In this document: in pieces, positions 1 to 9,600 of the stretch
Layout: every line of letters starts with the position of its first letter
Position numbering within the stretch: the first letter of the stretch is position 1
Assembly (NCBI GenBank): GCA_963667375.1
Contig: OY763323.1
Span: forward strand, 3,038,001 to 3,102,000
Source of the DNA: G963556115 sp963667375
GTDB lineage: Bacteria; Planctomycetota; SZUA-567
Reading direction: 5' to 3'
DNA length: 64,000 bases
The notes under the pieces: generated by a model
Told to the model about the DNA's origin: nothing
What the model saw: the letters and a program-made list of their open reading frames with translations, nothing else
Database searches by the model: none
Program-made: the position numbers and the translations under genes

Positions 1-817
1 GCACATGACCAGGTCCTTCAACCATCATCTGACAGCCCATTTCGCGTCCCAACTCAGCAAGTTCACAATTAGTGATCATCTCAGCCATCTGTGCCCGATC
101 ATGACTATCATGAATTGCTCCTGCTCTGATACCATTACCCAGCGACAGAACCGCATCATATTTTTTCATGAGCGCACATACGCGGTCGAACTGCTCATAC
201 AGTGGGTTCTCCGCATTATTATAATCCATCCAGGAGACCATAAAAGTTCCACCTTTAGAGACCAGTCCGCCATAGCGATATCCCTGCTTACGCAATCTCT
301 CAATTGAATACTGATTGATACCGCAATGTATAGCCATAAAGCTGAGACCATCAGCAAGCTGACGCTCTATAAGTTCAAATAAAAACTCAGGATCCAATTT
401 ATTTGGATTCTTATACTTACGGGCAGCCTCACAAAATGCCTGATACAAAGGGACATTACCGAGTGGTAATGAAGTCGCCTGCAGAACCTCCCGTCGTACC
501 GCATCCAGATCGCCCCCAGCAGAAAGCTCCATCATGGTATCTGCGCCTTCTGCTTCTGCTGCACGCGCCTTTTCTACCTCCAGAGCTATATCAAAAATAT
601 CAGAACTGGTACCGATACTAGCGTTAATCTTGGTTCGCAGACCAGCACCAATAGCAGTACATCGCTGGTTCGCACGCGCAGGATTACATGGAAGGACGAT
701 TGTTCCTGCCGCTATTCCTGCCCGTATTTCTTCCGCCTCGAGAAACTCATCTTTTGCTGAACTTATCATTTCAGGGGTTACGATACCGTCACGCGCCAAC
801 TCAATCTGACTTTTCAT
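1..817 (-). CDS. bzaF: ThiC-family radical SAM enzyme, probably 5-hydroxybenzimidazole synthase (BzaF); 3' end outside window
   Basis: Reading the minus strand from the ATG at 817 gives an open frame of 272 codons that runs off the window. It begins MKSQIELARDGIVTPEM and carries the ThiC core: KINASIGTSSD, GADTMMELSAGGDLDAVR, LPLGNVPLYQA, SFMAIHCG, GLVSKGGTFM, LSLGNGIRAGAIHDSHDRAQ and MVEGPGHV. ThiC makes hydroxymethylpyrimidine phosphate for thiamine. Its paralogue BzaF converts the same substrate, aminoimidazole ribotide, to 5-hydroxybenzimidazole, the anaerobic precursor of the cobalamin lower ligand. The cobalamin riboswitch directly upstream favours BzaF, because known bza genes are controlled that way and thiC normally carries a TPP riboswitch. 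The C-terminal Cys motif that binds the [4Fe-4S] cluster is outside the window. The family is secure; BzaF over ThiC is inference from context. Confidence 0.8.
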   Translation of the reverse strand, partial: MKSQIELARDGIVTPEMISSAKDEFLEAEEIRAGIAAGTIVLPCNPARANQRCTAIGAGLRTKINASIGTSSDIFDIALEVEKARAAEAEGADTMMELSAGGDLDAVRREVLQATSLPLGNVPLYQAFCEAARKYKNPNKLDPEFLFELIERQLADGLSFMAIHCGINQYSIERLRKQGYRYGGLVSKGGTFMVSWMDYNNAENPLYEQFDRVCALMKKYDAVLSLGNGIRAGAIHDSHDRAQMAEMITNCELAELGREMGCQMMVEGPGHV

Positions 818-890
818 TATATTCTCCGTCTTTTTAGTAAGTGCAAAATTTCAGACCTAAAATTTCTATAATACAAAATAGTAAAATAAA

Positions 891-925
891 AAAAGGATTC
901 TAGCATTAAAAGCTAGAATCCTTTT
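891..925 (-). terminator. Intrinsic terminator, expression platform of the cobalamin riboswitch
   Basis: On the minus strand a 14-bp perfect stem (912-925 with 891-904, 7-nt loop) is followed by a U-rich tail. It lies between the riboswitch aptamer and the bzaF start at 817, where a ligand-controlled terminator is expected. It cannot simply serve rpmA because the aptamer lies between the two. Confidence 0.85.
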
Positions 926-977
926 CCATAAGACTCACGTCAAGATAGACTGCAGACAGCCTTCTTAAGCATTAACT

Positions 978-1136
978 CAATTCGTCTTCTGACTCACAGA
1001 TTCAGGAGCAATACCCCGACATAAAAATCTGCCTTCCCAGTTAAAAACCAGTGGCGTATAGATTTTTACTCTCTGCATACAGCGATGGGATCGTTGTGGA
1101 TTCACACCACATTCCGTTAACCGAGTTGCTAAAACT
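978..1136 (-). promoter_or_regulatory. Cobalamin (B12) riboswitch aptamer
   Basis: The minus-strand transcript shows the conserved cobalamin-aptamer blocks in order: GGTGTGAATCCAC (within 1096-1110), CCCATCGCTGTAT, GCCACTG (1049-1055), TGGGAAGGC (about 1031-1039) and the 3' block AGTCAGAAGAC (about 984-994). These are the B12-box hallmarks. There is no CTGAGA or ACCTGA element of a TPP riboswitch. The aptamer starts about 30 nt after the rpmA stop and is followed by a strong terminator and then the ThiC-family gene. Cobalamin binding is therefore expected to reduce expression of that gene. The edges are approximate. Confidence 0.85.
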
Positions 1137-1167
1137 TATATTTAAATATGTACAAGCAGCAGTAATA

Positions 1168-1419
1168 CTAGTTTGCAGGAACCACACATACAGTATTCTT
1201 CTTACCCTTTTTGAATTCTACGACACCATCATTAAGAGCAAAAAGAGTATAATCACGCCCCTGACCAACATTTACGCCTGGGTGAAATTTATTACCTACC
1301 TGACGCACAATAATATTTCCGGCAACGACCTTCTCGCCGCCATACTTCTTAATACCTCTAAACTGAGGATTACTGTCACGTCCGTTTCTACTGGACCCTT
1401 TACCAACTTTGTGTGCCAT
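1168..1419 (-). CDS. rpmA: 50S ribosomal protein L27
   Basis: The 83-residue protein begins MAHKVGKGSSRNGRDS and has the L27 core GGEKVVAGNIIVRQVGNKFHPGVNVG. L27 sits near the peptidyl-transferase centre of the large subunit and its N-terminal tail reaches the tRNA acceptor ends. The mature-type N-terminus starts directly at MAHK, so no Firmicutes-type prepeptide is present. It lies downstream of rplU in the universal rplU-rpmA order, 112 nt apart. The usual third gene, obgE, is absent; a B12 riboswitch follows instead. Confidence 0.97.
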   Translation of the reverse strand: MAHKVGKGSSRNGRDSNPQFRGIKKYGGEKVVAGNIIVRQVGNKFHPGVNVGQGRDYTLFALNDGVVEFKKGKKNTVCVVPAN

Positions 1420-1531
1420 TATAAACTCCTTAAAAAGATATACATATTGCCGTAATGCCGTAAGGTTGATCTTAGATCATACCTGCAGCAACCACCAGTG
1501 GCAACATGCCACCCCCGGATTCTCGCATCAG

Positions 1532-1840
1532 CTATGCAGAGATACCGGTAATTTTAACCTTAAGATATTTCTGACGATGTCCCTTGACAGTCTTGCTGTC
1601 TTTACGGCGACGGAAGAAAACGCAACGGGTTTTAGGACCCTTTACCATTTCCAAAACTTTACCAGTTACAGAAGCACCTTCAACAACAGGAGTTCCGATC
1701 TTTGTCTCATCACCGGTAATCATTCGCACGTCATCAAATGAAACATCATTTCCAACCTCAGTATCAAGTAGCTCAACAAAGATCTCATCACCCTCTGATA
1801 CTGTATACTGTTTACCACCAGTCTGAATTACTGCCTGCAT
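1532..1840 (-). CDS. rplU: 50S ribosomal protein L21
   Basis: The 102-residue protein starts MQAVIQTGGKQYTVSEGDEIFVELL, the classic L21 N-terminus, and contains the basic segment RCVFFRRRKDSKTVKGHRQKYLKVKI that contacts 23S rRNA. A Shine-Dalgarno-like GAGGTAA precedes the ATG. It is the first gene of the rplU-rpmA pair, transcribed toward lower coordinates. Length matches the family. Confidence 0.97.
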   Translation of the reverse strand: MQAVIQTGGKQYTVSEGDEIFVELLDTEVGNDVSFDDVRMITGDETKIGTPVVEGASVTGKVLEMVKGPKTRCVFFRRRKDSKTVKGHRQKYLKVKITGISA

Positions 1841-1993
1841 TTTACTTACCTCATTAATTAATAAAAGAAATCAAGTGTTACGATTGTATAGACTTACACG
1901 AAAAAATCCAGTGATTTTTCATAAAAAAAACAACTTTTATTAAAAATCTTATACCAAAACGACATTCAAGTAATTTTATCGGATTTTATAAAG

Positions 1994-2018
1994 AAAAAAC
2001 GGAGAAATTACTTTCTCC
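1994..2018 (-). terminator. Probable intrinsic terminator after the glucan dikinase operon
   Basis: On the minus strand GGAGAAA-GTAA-TTTCTCC (2018-2001) is followed by G and six T. It lies about 110 nt past the stop of the TIM-barrel gene and ahead of rplU, in an AT-rich gap (1841-2130) with no other recognised feature. The stem is only 7 bp, so confidence is moderate. Confidence 0.5.
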
Positions 2019-2130
2019 ATAAACAATAATTCGTTAATATTTCACAAATCAGTGTTTAACATAATACAAAGAGCGACAATACTTTCAATAACAATTTTTA
2101 AAAAAAATGCAAATATTTCACTTTTTATTA

Positions 2131-3165
2131 TTACATCCCATTTTCACGCCCTAAATCTCTACACAAATCACGGGTTATCATACAATTCTGAATAACCAGA
2201 TCCATCCAGAAGTTCATAGCTTTCGCGTTGATCAGATCCTGCCATTCAGAAAAATAGCCGAGATTCTCTGCAGTCAGCTCTTTTAACCCGGGCTGCGGAT
2301 GAATTTCCAGAGTCAGCGAAAGCTTTTCGGCAGCAATATTCGCCAGAGCCAGACTGAGAATTCGTCTCAAGCCTGCAACCCCATACAAGCCGCCAACAGC
2401 TCCCACTTCACTCAGGTATGTCGGTATCTCCCAGAAAAACGGTATATGATCACGCACCCCATACGGACTGAATGTTGAGAGCGGATGCCCATCATGAAGA
2501 TGAAAGTGCACATAGTTTCCGATACCGGTCAATTGCTCAATAAACTCCAGCGCAAACTTACGTCCAGCCTCAACCGCCTGCGCTACAAGTTTGTACTTGT
2601 CATAATTCAGATCCGCTCCGGGCTTGAGTGTACGCAGATCCTGAGCCGGCAGAACTTTTGACAGCTCAATACCAATCGCTTTAATTGCAATATGCCCTAT
2701 ATCAATACAAATGCCGATATTGGAAAGATTAGAAATCTTCTCCGCTATTGCGTAATACAGCTCAAACGGCAGCCCTGCGGCATATTCAAGGAATACCACA
2801 CCAGAAGTTTTACCTTCAAGTTTCCGGCTCAACAGACGTATCAGATCAAGCCCCGCTTCAGAGTTTTCCCGGTAATATGCAGTATCATGCAGTATATAGC
2901 CGCGTATCAGATTCCCGCCGGCAGCAGCAAAATCGCAAATCTTTTCGGTATCATCATGATCCAGTACCACCGAATACGGCAAATGCGCGGTAGACGAACT
3001 CCCCTCAGGTATAAATTTCAGAATTTCCTGCATATGAGCAGGTGTTCCCGGATGCAGTTCCACCCCAAACCCCGCCTGAGTATACCGGCTGCAGCCAAGA
3101 TATAATAGCGCCTCATCACCCTTAATATGATAATTGAGTAAACCGTTTATCACTGGTAAAACCAT
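2131..3165 (-). CDS. Sugar phosphate isomerase/epimerase-like TIM-barrel protein
   Basis: This 344-residue protein looks like the xylose-isomerase-like TIM-barrel (AP endonuclease 2) superfamily. Visible family marks are VVFLEYAAG, GICIDIGHIAIKAIG, YVHFHLHDGHP and LTLEIHPQPG, where His, Asp and Glu at strand ends normally bind a divalent metal. Such enzymes isomerise or epimerise sugars or cleave related substrates; the substrate here is unknown. A start at 3165 is preferred over 3216 because GGAGGTAAT lies 6-7 nt upstream and removes a 46-nt overlap with the preceding gene. It is the third gene behind two glucan dikinases, the second of which has a related TIM barrel at its N-terminus. A role in the same glucan pathway is inference. 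Confidence 0.72.
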   Translation of the reverse strand: MVLPVINGLLNYHIKGDEALLYLGCSRYTQAGFGVELHPGTPAHMQEILKFIPEGSSSTAHLPYSVVLDHDDTEKICDFAAAGGNLIRGYILHDTAYYRENSEAGLDLIRLLSRKLEGKTSGVVFLEYAAGLPFELYYAIAEKISNLSNIGICIDIGHIAIKAIGIELSKVLPAQDLRTLKPGADLNYDKYKLVAQAVEAGRKFALEFIEQLTGIGNYVHFHLHDGHPLSTFSPYGVRDHIPFFWEIPTYLSEVGAVGGLYGVAGLRRILSLALANIAAEKLSLTLEIHPQPGLKELTAENLGYFSEWQDLINAKAMNFWMDLVIQNCMITRDLCRDLGRENGM

Positions 3166-3170
3166 ATTAA

Positions 3171-6100
3171 TTACCTCCCTATTCCCGCCTGTGCCCGTGA
3201 TTGAACAACAAAACATTTACTACCATCAAACGCACCTTCAACATCCTGCGGAAAGCCAAAATGCCGCTCAAGGCTATGTCCCACGCTCCAGAGAGTTCTG
3301 GATACATAGTATAAATTATCACCTGCAAACGGTTCAAATTCTGAATAGTCAATAAGTTCAGTAACAAGCCGGCCCGCAATATCGGAAAAGGCAAGTTTTC
3401 GGGAAATGTCCGCACACTGAATAATTTCAACACGCTCACCCTGTTCAGAGACACTAATCCGGCAGGGAGATCCCGCCTGATCCGCTGAAACCAGGGTCTC
3501 ACCCAAGCCTGCAGCAAGTTCGAAAGCCATATCACCTGACACACCGGTAAGCGGATTGGCCGTATGCAGCACAAATGAAAACTCCGAATTAACCATCTCC
3601 TGCAGTAAAATTCCCATATACAATTTATCATGTGCAATATGGTATTTAAACCTGCTGAGAACCGCTCTCCTAGTCCATTTTGAAGCCCATACCGTCTTTA
3701 CAGCCTCAGCTATCCCCGCTCCCCTAACCCCAATTACACTGCTGTACAATCCAGCCCCCGCAAAACCCGGTAAATCTTCTCCGCTGGAGCTTGAACGCAC
3801 TGCAAGCAGAGTATCAGCTCCAAAATATGCCATAATGGGTTTTATAAGCACTTCCGGCAACACAAGTTTCCCGATAATCTGCTGAATACGCTCCAGCTTA
3901 TCCTCACTGACCGTACCGGCCTCTGTCCCCAATGTTTCAACCGCCGCAATATACTCTTTTTTAATTTCAGATTGCGAGTCCAGACAAAGCTCGAAGACAC
4001 CATACGGAATTGCCATAACCCGTGGTGCAGCAAAATCTTTAAATTCACTCCCGAGCCTGTAGAGTTCAGCAGAGGCCCCCGCCTTGTTGCCGCAGGTTTT
4101 AACCGCAATATCCTCTGCAGGCAGGATACAAATAGCGGCACTCAGTTCAATATCCGGAACAATAATACTATCAACCACTGCCACAGCCGAACTCGTAGAT
4201 TCAGAATTATGCTTAATTCCATTCTGATCAAAAGTAAGCGAGATCTCTTTACCAGTATTATCCAGAAACTCAGAAAAATCGGCGACAGAATCAGCAGCGG
4301 CAAATGGAATTCTGCCGCTGCGGGAACGGACTCCCAGATGCGACAGATGCGGAATCGGATGCGCGAGCAGAATCCCTCGCACCGCGGCGGGGATCTCTTC
4401 ATCCCCCTCAGCCTTGGTAAGCAATACGACAAACGCACCGTCCCGATCTTCAAATTCAGCTAATGATTCAGCTCTGACCAGAATTCCTTCAGCCACACCA
4501 CCGGTAATAATACTCCAGGGCTGAAGCCCAAGAAGATTCTTTAACAGACGCTGAACCCGTTGCAGAATCCTTGAGAACTGAAATATAATATTAGCACGAA
4601 TATCCCCCTCGCAATATTCTGCAACGGCATGCGCAGATATATTAAAAGCCTCTCCCAGTACCAGCGCCGCACCTGCAAACTGATTATTGACAGTATCGGC
4701 AAACTCAGAGCATAGCCGCAAACCACGCTGCACCGTCGCGAGAAACCTCAACTGCTCCAGCCGCTCTGCACCTGAAGTCAACACCCGCTCGCTCCATGAA
4801 GTCATCTCAGACAGAATACACGCCGTCTCCTGTTCATTAAAGCCGCTCAACACCATATGCTGCAGCGAGATAATAATAATATCCATAAGCCGCTGCGTTA
4901 CAGTATCAGCGACCTGATAGTCATTAATTGCCTCACTGATTGTCGCAAAAGCATAGTCTTCAAGTTCAATATCAGCAAGCAACAGTGACGAATGCAGATG
5001 GAGCTTTTTCCCTGCTGTAAACCGCCTGAAAGCCTCACGCACCCTGTAAGCCTGTCTTGCCCGCGGCAGCGGATCAGTAACCTTCTTGATTTCAAGGAAA
5101 GAACTGATTACCCCTTTAAGTTCTGCGAAATCATCCGCTATCTGAGTTAGACGCTTCTCCAGTCCGACCGCGTTAAAAAATTCCTCCAGTTCGGTATAGA
5201 ATAGTTGAAACTCCTTTACAAAATCAGCAGAGTATTCTGTATTTTCAGCAGTAATTTCTGAGAGGATACGTTTTGCGGTAACCAAATCTTCAGGCCCGGC
5301 ACTGCGGTGGAGTTTATTCTGAAGATTATGCTTTATATCCAGCTTCAATTCTTTAGGAATATCATTGCGATGGGCAATATCACGTATTCTAGTCAGAGGT
5401 TCATGGCGCATAAACTCCTGCGCATGCGATGGTAAATATGGATAAATTTTCCGTAAAATCCACGAATTATCATTGTTCTTCAAGCCGGCAATAGCATCCT
5501 CGATTTCCAGAGCAGTCTGAGCATGATGGCACGGTCTGAAATGTCCGCCATCCTCTTCACACGGTATCTCTCCAGTAGCAAGAAAACGCAGATAGACTGC
5601 AATCGCCGCCAGATCGGCGTCCTGCAGCTGCTGTGTCGCAAAGAACAGCTCTTTAACCCCTTCCAGCCTGCGCCTCCAGCTTTTACTGGTTTGACTGAAA
5701 GCAATAATCTCAGCCAGCGCCCAACTGTTACTCTTTTCTACATCCAGCTCCAAATGCTCAGGAATAACGTTAAAACTGTCAATCGCCGAAGCAGCTCCAA
5801 CCTCAGAAGCCGATATAACCTTCTGCTCCTCGTTACTGCCGTTATCATAACTTTCAGAAGAAGCAAGCAGATTATTATAATTACTTATTCCCAGCATTTC
5901 ACAGAGACGGTCATAAATATTAACCAGAATAGTCCGGTCATCAGGCCACTGCTCCATAATCATACTGCCGGCATACCCCCGCTGTTCCAGGCGCGCAAGA
6001 AAGAGTCTAATCCCCGTGTCATCCTGCGCCGATGCAGCTGTAAAGAGCGGCAGATGACTATCTCTATCGCCCCAGTTCTCATGAATATGCGCATGAATAA

Positions 6101-6698
6101 TTCTGACATTTGGCTGCAGTCTGTCGATAAAACCTATATAGTCATTACGCGTTGCTTCACAACAATTTGCATGACCGATGTCAATACACATTCCCACATG
6201 TTTGATCATCTCATAACCAAGTTTTTCAAGCTCGGCAAAGAGTTCATTAAAATCTTCAGGCGCATGCAGCGGGGTATTCTCAATAGCGAGCTGTAGCTCT
6301 CTGGCGGCAGTGGAGACAATAACCGGTTTCAACGCCTGCACGAATTCCGAAATTCCTGAGGTCTTATCAAGATGAATATTAACCAGTTTCGCACCGATTT
6401 CAGCAGCAAGCTCCAATGCCTTAAAAATATCCTTTATCCCGACATCTGTAAGTGGAGTTGCCACGCAAGCCGCGTGAATAGAAAAACGGATACCTGAATC
6501 CGCCGCTATACGCCTCAGTTCCAGCATTCTCAGCGGTGAGACATCAGCATAATTCCAGCCGCTGCTGCCGCCGTCAGAATAATTCTTCTTATCTGAAAAC
6601 CATTCAAAAGCTGTAAACCCGTGCTCGAGTGCATAAGCAAAAGGCTCCTCGGGATCTGCAGTAAAAAATGCTGTCTGATTACCAATATGAATATTCAT
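3171..6698 (-). CDS. Phosphoglucan, water dikinase (PWD/GWD3-type) fused to an N-terminal sugar-isomerase-like TIM barrel
   Basis: The protein has 1175 residues. Residues 1-270 form a xylose-isomerase-like TIM barrel (LAIENTPLHAPEDF, GMCIDIGHANCCEA, IHAHIHENWGDRDSH, SMIMEQWP). From about 330 the sequence follows plant PWD: IRDIAHRNDIPKELK (438-452), IKHNLQNKLHRSAGPEDLV (455-473), and the phosphohistidine loop PHLSHLGVRSRSG with catalytic His787. The C-terminal ATP-grasp shows AVRSSSSGEDLPGFAGAGLY, SFVLHTANPLTG, GLGETL and FVVQSRAQ, in the PWD order. PWD adds phosphate to C3 of glucosyl units on glucan already phosphorylated by GWD, using the beta-phosphate of ATP. Plant PWD has a CBM20 at its N-terminus; here a TIM barrel takes that place. 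The last motif reads QSRAQ where QTRPQ or QSRPQ is usual. It starts 1 nt after the GWD stop codon, suggesting translational coupling. Family is clear; activity of the TIM barrel is unknown. Confidence 0.88.
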   Translation of the reverse strand: MNIHIGNQTAFFTADPEEPFAYALEHGFTAFEWFSDKKNYSDGGSSGWNYADVSPLRMLELRRIAADSGIRFSIHAACVATPLTDVGIKDIFKALELAAEIGAKLVNIHLDKTSGISEFVQALKPVIVSTAARELQLAIENTPLHAPEDFNELFAELEKLGYEMIKHVGMCIDIGHANCCEATRNDYIGFIDRLQPNVRIIHAHIHENWGDRDSHLPLFTAASAQDDTGIRLFLARLEQRGYAGSMIMEQWPDDRTILVNIYDRLCEMLGISNYNNLLASSESYDNGSNEEQKVISASEVGAASAIDSFNVIPEHLELDVEKSNSWALAEIIAFSQTSKSWRRRLEGVKELFFATQQLQDADLAAIAVYLRFLATGEIPCEEDGGHFRPCHHAQTALEIEDAIAGLKNNDNSWILRKIYPYLPSHAQEFMRHEPLTRIRDIAHRNDIPKELKLDIKHNLQNKLHRSAGPEDLVTAKRILSEITAENTEYSADFVKEFQLFYTELEEFFNAVGLEKRLTQIADDFAELKGVISSFLEIKKVTDPLPRARQAYRVREAFRRFTAGKKLHLHSSLLLADIELEDYAFATISEAINDYQVADTVTQRLMDIIIISLQHMVLSGFNEQETACILSEMTSWSERVLTSGAERLEQLRFLATVQRGLRLCSEFADTVNNQFAGAALVLGEAFNISAHAVAEYCEGDIRANIIFQFSRILQRVQRLLKNLLGLQPWSIITGGVAEGILVRAESLAEFEDRDGAFVVLLTKAEGDEEIPAAVRGILLAHPIPHLSHLGVRSRSGRIPFAAADSVADFSEFLDNTGKEISLTFDQNGIKHNSESTSSAVAVVDSIIVPDIELSAAICILPAEDIAVKTCGNKAGASAELYRLGSEFKDFAAPRVMAIPYGVFELCLDSQSEIKKEYIAAVETLGTEAGTVSEDKLERIQQIIGKLVLPEVLIKPIMAYFGADTLLAVRSSSSGEDLPGFAGAGLYSSVIGVRGAGIAEAVKTVWASKWTRRAVLSRFKYHIAHDKLYMGILLQEMVNSEFSFVLHTANPLTGVSGDMAFELAAGLGETLVSADQAGSPCRISVSEQGERVEIIQCADISRKLAFSDIAGRLVTELIDYSEFEPFAGDNLYYVSRTLWSVGHSLERHFGFPQDVEGAFDGSKCFVVQSRAQAGIGR

Positions 6699-6699
6699 T

Positions 6700-9600
6700 T
6701 TATAATCCGATCTGCGGTCTATTCTGAACTACAAAGTATTTTCCAGCATGTACCGCACCTTCAATATCCTGAGCAAAACCGCATATCCTTTCAATTTCTA
6801 CACCGATTCTGCCAATTTTCAAACAAATATCATTACGGAAAGAACCGTCACACAGTAACATTTCATCGGTATAATCAAGAATTCTGCTTTCCGGCTCTCG
6901 CGCCAGAAAACTGTCATACAGGCCTGCACCGGCAAACCCCTCCAGATCTTCTCCATTGGAATCAGATCTGAAAATGACGCCACCTCCAAAGAGTCCTGTG
7001 CTCTTGCCTGGAAGGGATATGACCGCGATCTCTTCCGTATTCTTATCATAGGTAAACCCGAGAGACCGCCCTGGATAGTTACCGACAAGTGTCTCACCGA
7101 GCCCAAGAACAACCTCGGCAAATACCTGATCAGGATTACCAGATATGGGATTAACGGTATGGATTACAAACGCATAGTCAGCTTCGATCACCTGTTGTAC
7201 CAGCACCGCCATCTGCAACCGCTCATGAGCCAGCCCCAGATGCTTGCGCGAGTAGAAAGCGCGATTATTCCACTTTGAGGACCAGACCTTTCTGATTGCA
7301 CTCCAGATTTCCTCCCATGAAATATCAGCAAAACCGCAGGTGTCCCATACCGCCATAAACTCAGCTTTGAATCCGACTGGTTCTTTGAGTTGCAATATCA
7401 GACTGCGCAGATCACTCAGATGCTTATCGGTGTCTTCATCAAGCAACTCAAGCAGACTTCGGTATACAGAAATATACTCGCGATTTTCCGGAGCTCCCAG
7501 CGCCCGCTCAAAAGCCCCAAAAGGCACGGCCATCGACATCGGCAGACCAATCCAGTCAGGCAGATTACCCAGAAGAATATTGAGATTATTCGATTTACCA
7601 CCTAGTATTTCACGGGTAAAATCCTTTCTGGCTACCGCCCACCCTGAAAAATCTCGGACCTTGACCTTTGAGACATCAAATTGAGTCTGGCTGCTCTTAT
7701 GACTCGCTTCATGCCCCTTTTTGAACAACAAGCCACCTGTTGGTGTCGAGGAAATAACGATACTGTTACCGGTCAATTCTTCAAGCTTATGCCACTCATC
7801 ATCCTCAAAACACGCACCGAACACAACACCAAGATTTCTGGTTCGCACTGACAGATGCGAAACCAGATCAGGGGCATAGCGGCTGATAATACCCACTACC
7901 CCTTCAGGAACCTCTTCATCACCGCCAACAGTTTCAGTCATCAGAATAACCGGCTCACCATAGACGACAGCTTCGACAGAATGGAGATTTTTGACCGGCG
8001 TGAGAATACCGGAAACGTTGCCCGGTCCGATAATTTGCCACCCACCCATCCCGGCCTGCGCCCGCAGATGCTTTAGCATGACCTGCACAACCTTGGACAG
8101 AGGAAAACTCTCACCACCACGAACCGTCTCTTCAGCAAATAATTTTACCGACCATTCATCACATCTGCAGCTTTTACCGATATATTCTGCAACCGGCTGA
8201 ATATACCCGGACATCTCCGAAGCGTTCCCCTGTACGACTCTTCCCAGACGTTCAGCTACAGTTACACCCTCCAGTGCCTGAATACCGGAGAGATCGGAAG
8301 TTCTGGCTGTAAGTCTGTCCCAATGCTTTTTAGCCAGACCGAGATCTTCTGAATAACGGCCTGCAAGGGCCATCTGCTCTAGGGCAAAGAGCAAAACATT
8401 GGTCAGACCGAAATAATCATCCTGCGATATACTTTCAAAGTCACGTCTGATTAGAGCCTCAAGTGATAGATCCAAATATACCAGATCCAGTATTTCAGTA
8501 TCGTCCGTAGCCCGCTCAATATAACCGGCAAGCTCACGCCTGAATCCTGTAGCCCGCTCCAGACGGCTGGGGTCATAGTTGACCAGCGCTGAGATCCCCC
8601 CTGCAAGTGCCCCATCAATTCTACCCTGAGCCCGAGATAATGCAACCGATAGTTCTGCACCGCCATGTACGGTCTGCAAAATTTTCAGATAATTCTCAAA
8701 GTCACGAATCAGTGCCTCCTTATCATCACCGCGAAAGTCAGGATCACTGACAATTGGGCGGTCATAACTCTGTAACCGCTCTCTAGTTACTCCTGAATCT
8801 CCAAGAACCTGATAAAATCTATCGACACTCCCGTTACTGCGCAGAAATTCCAGATACGCCTGACAGATTACCACATCATCAGGTGTCGTATTATTATGAA
8901 GCTTCTGATGCCATTCCTCCATGAAATGACCATGTGTTTCCTTAATATGATTACGATGCATGATATTCAGAATTTCATCCCGAATCATCTGCCCCTGTCC
9001 GCCGTCACCACCGCGGCCGACAGTCCCCATTATCCGCCGGATCCAGTAACGCTGCTCCGGATGTTCCTTCCAGAGTCTGGCAAAAACATAGGTCAATTCT
9101 TTCTGACTGTGCGCCAGCTCACGGGGCTTGGTATTATAATTACGCTGCCAGTCGAGCTGTCTGATAGCACTATATCTGAGCCAGACAAATACAATCATCA
9201 GCGACCACTCAGTTATCGCATTATGCGCCAGCAGATCCATACACAGATTATACCGGTGCATAAGTGTCCAGCTCCGATGCCCGGCTTCACCGGCTACTAC
9301 TGCCTCCAGAAGATCCACATATTCCGAAGGCACAAAGTCCGGAGACTTGCTCTCGATAAACAGCGGCAAAAACAGGTCATTACCCTTACATTTTATCCAC
9401 TTGTCATCATCAGACTGATACAGCAGAAATGATATTGCCTCAGGACCGTCATTCATACTCCCCGGGATGCTCAACTTCAGCGATGACAATCCTTTATCCT
9501 GAGTGAAAGCTGTACGCACCGCCTTGTCATCATAGACAACAGAAATTTTATTCCGCAGTGAGAGCGGCGGACATTTCCAGCCACTGTTGAACCGGTCATT

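Noticed and set aside
818..1136. TPP riboswitch in front of the ThiC-family gene
   Set aside because: The conserved TPP elements (CTGAGA, ACCTGA) are absent, while the blocks of a cobalamin aptamer are present in order.
3163..3216. Start of the TIM-barrel protein at 3216
   Set aside because: It would overlap the preceding gene by 46 nt. The ATG at 3165 has GGAGGTAAT at proper spacing.
5523..6296. Plus-strand 257-codon frame opposite the PWD-type gene
   Set aside because: It lies fully within a well supported gene on the other strand and shows no domain or ribosome binding site.
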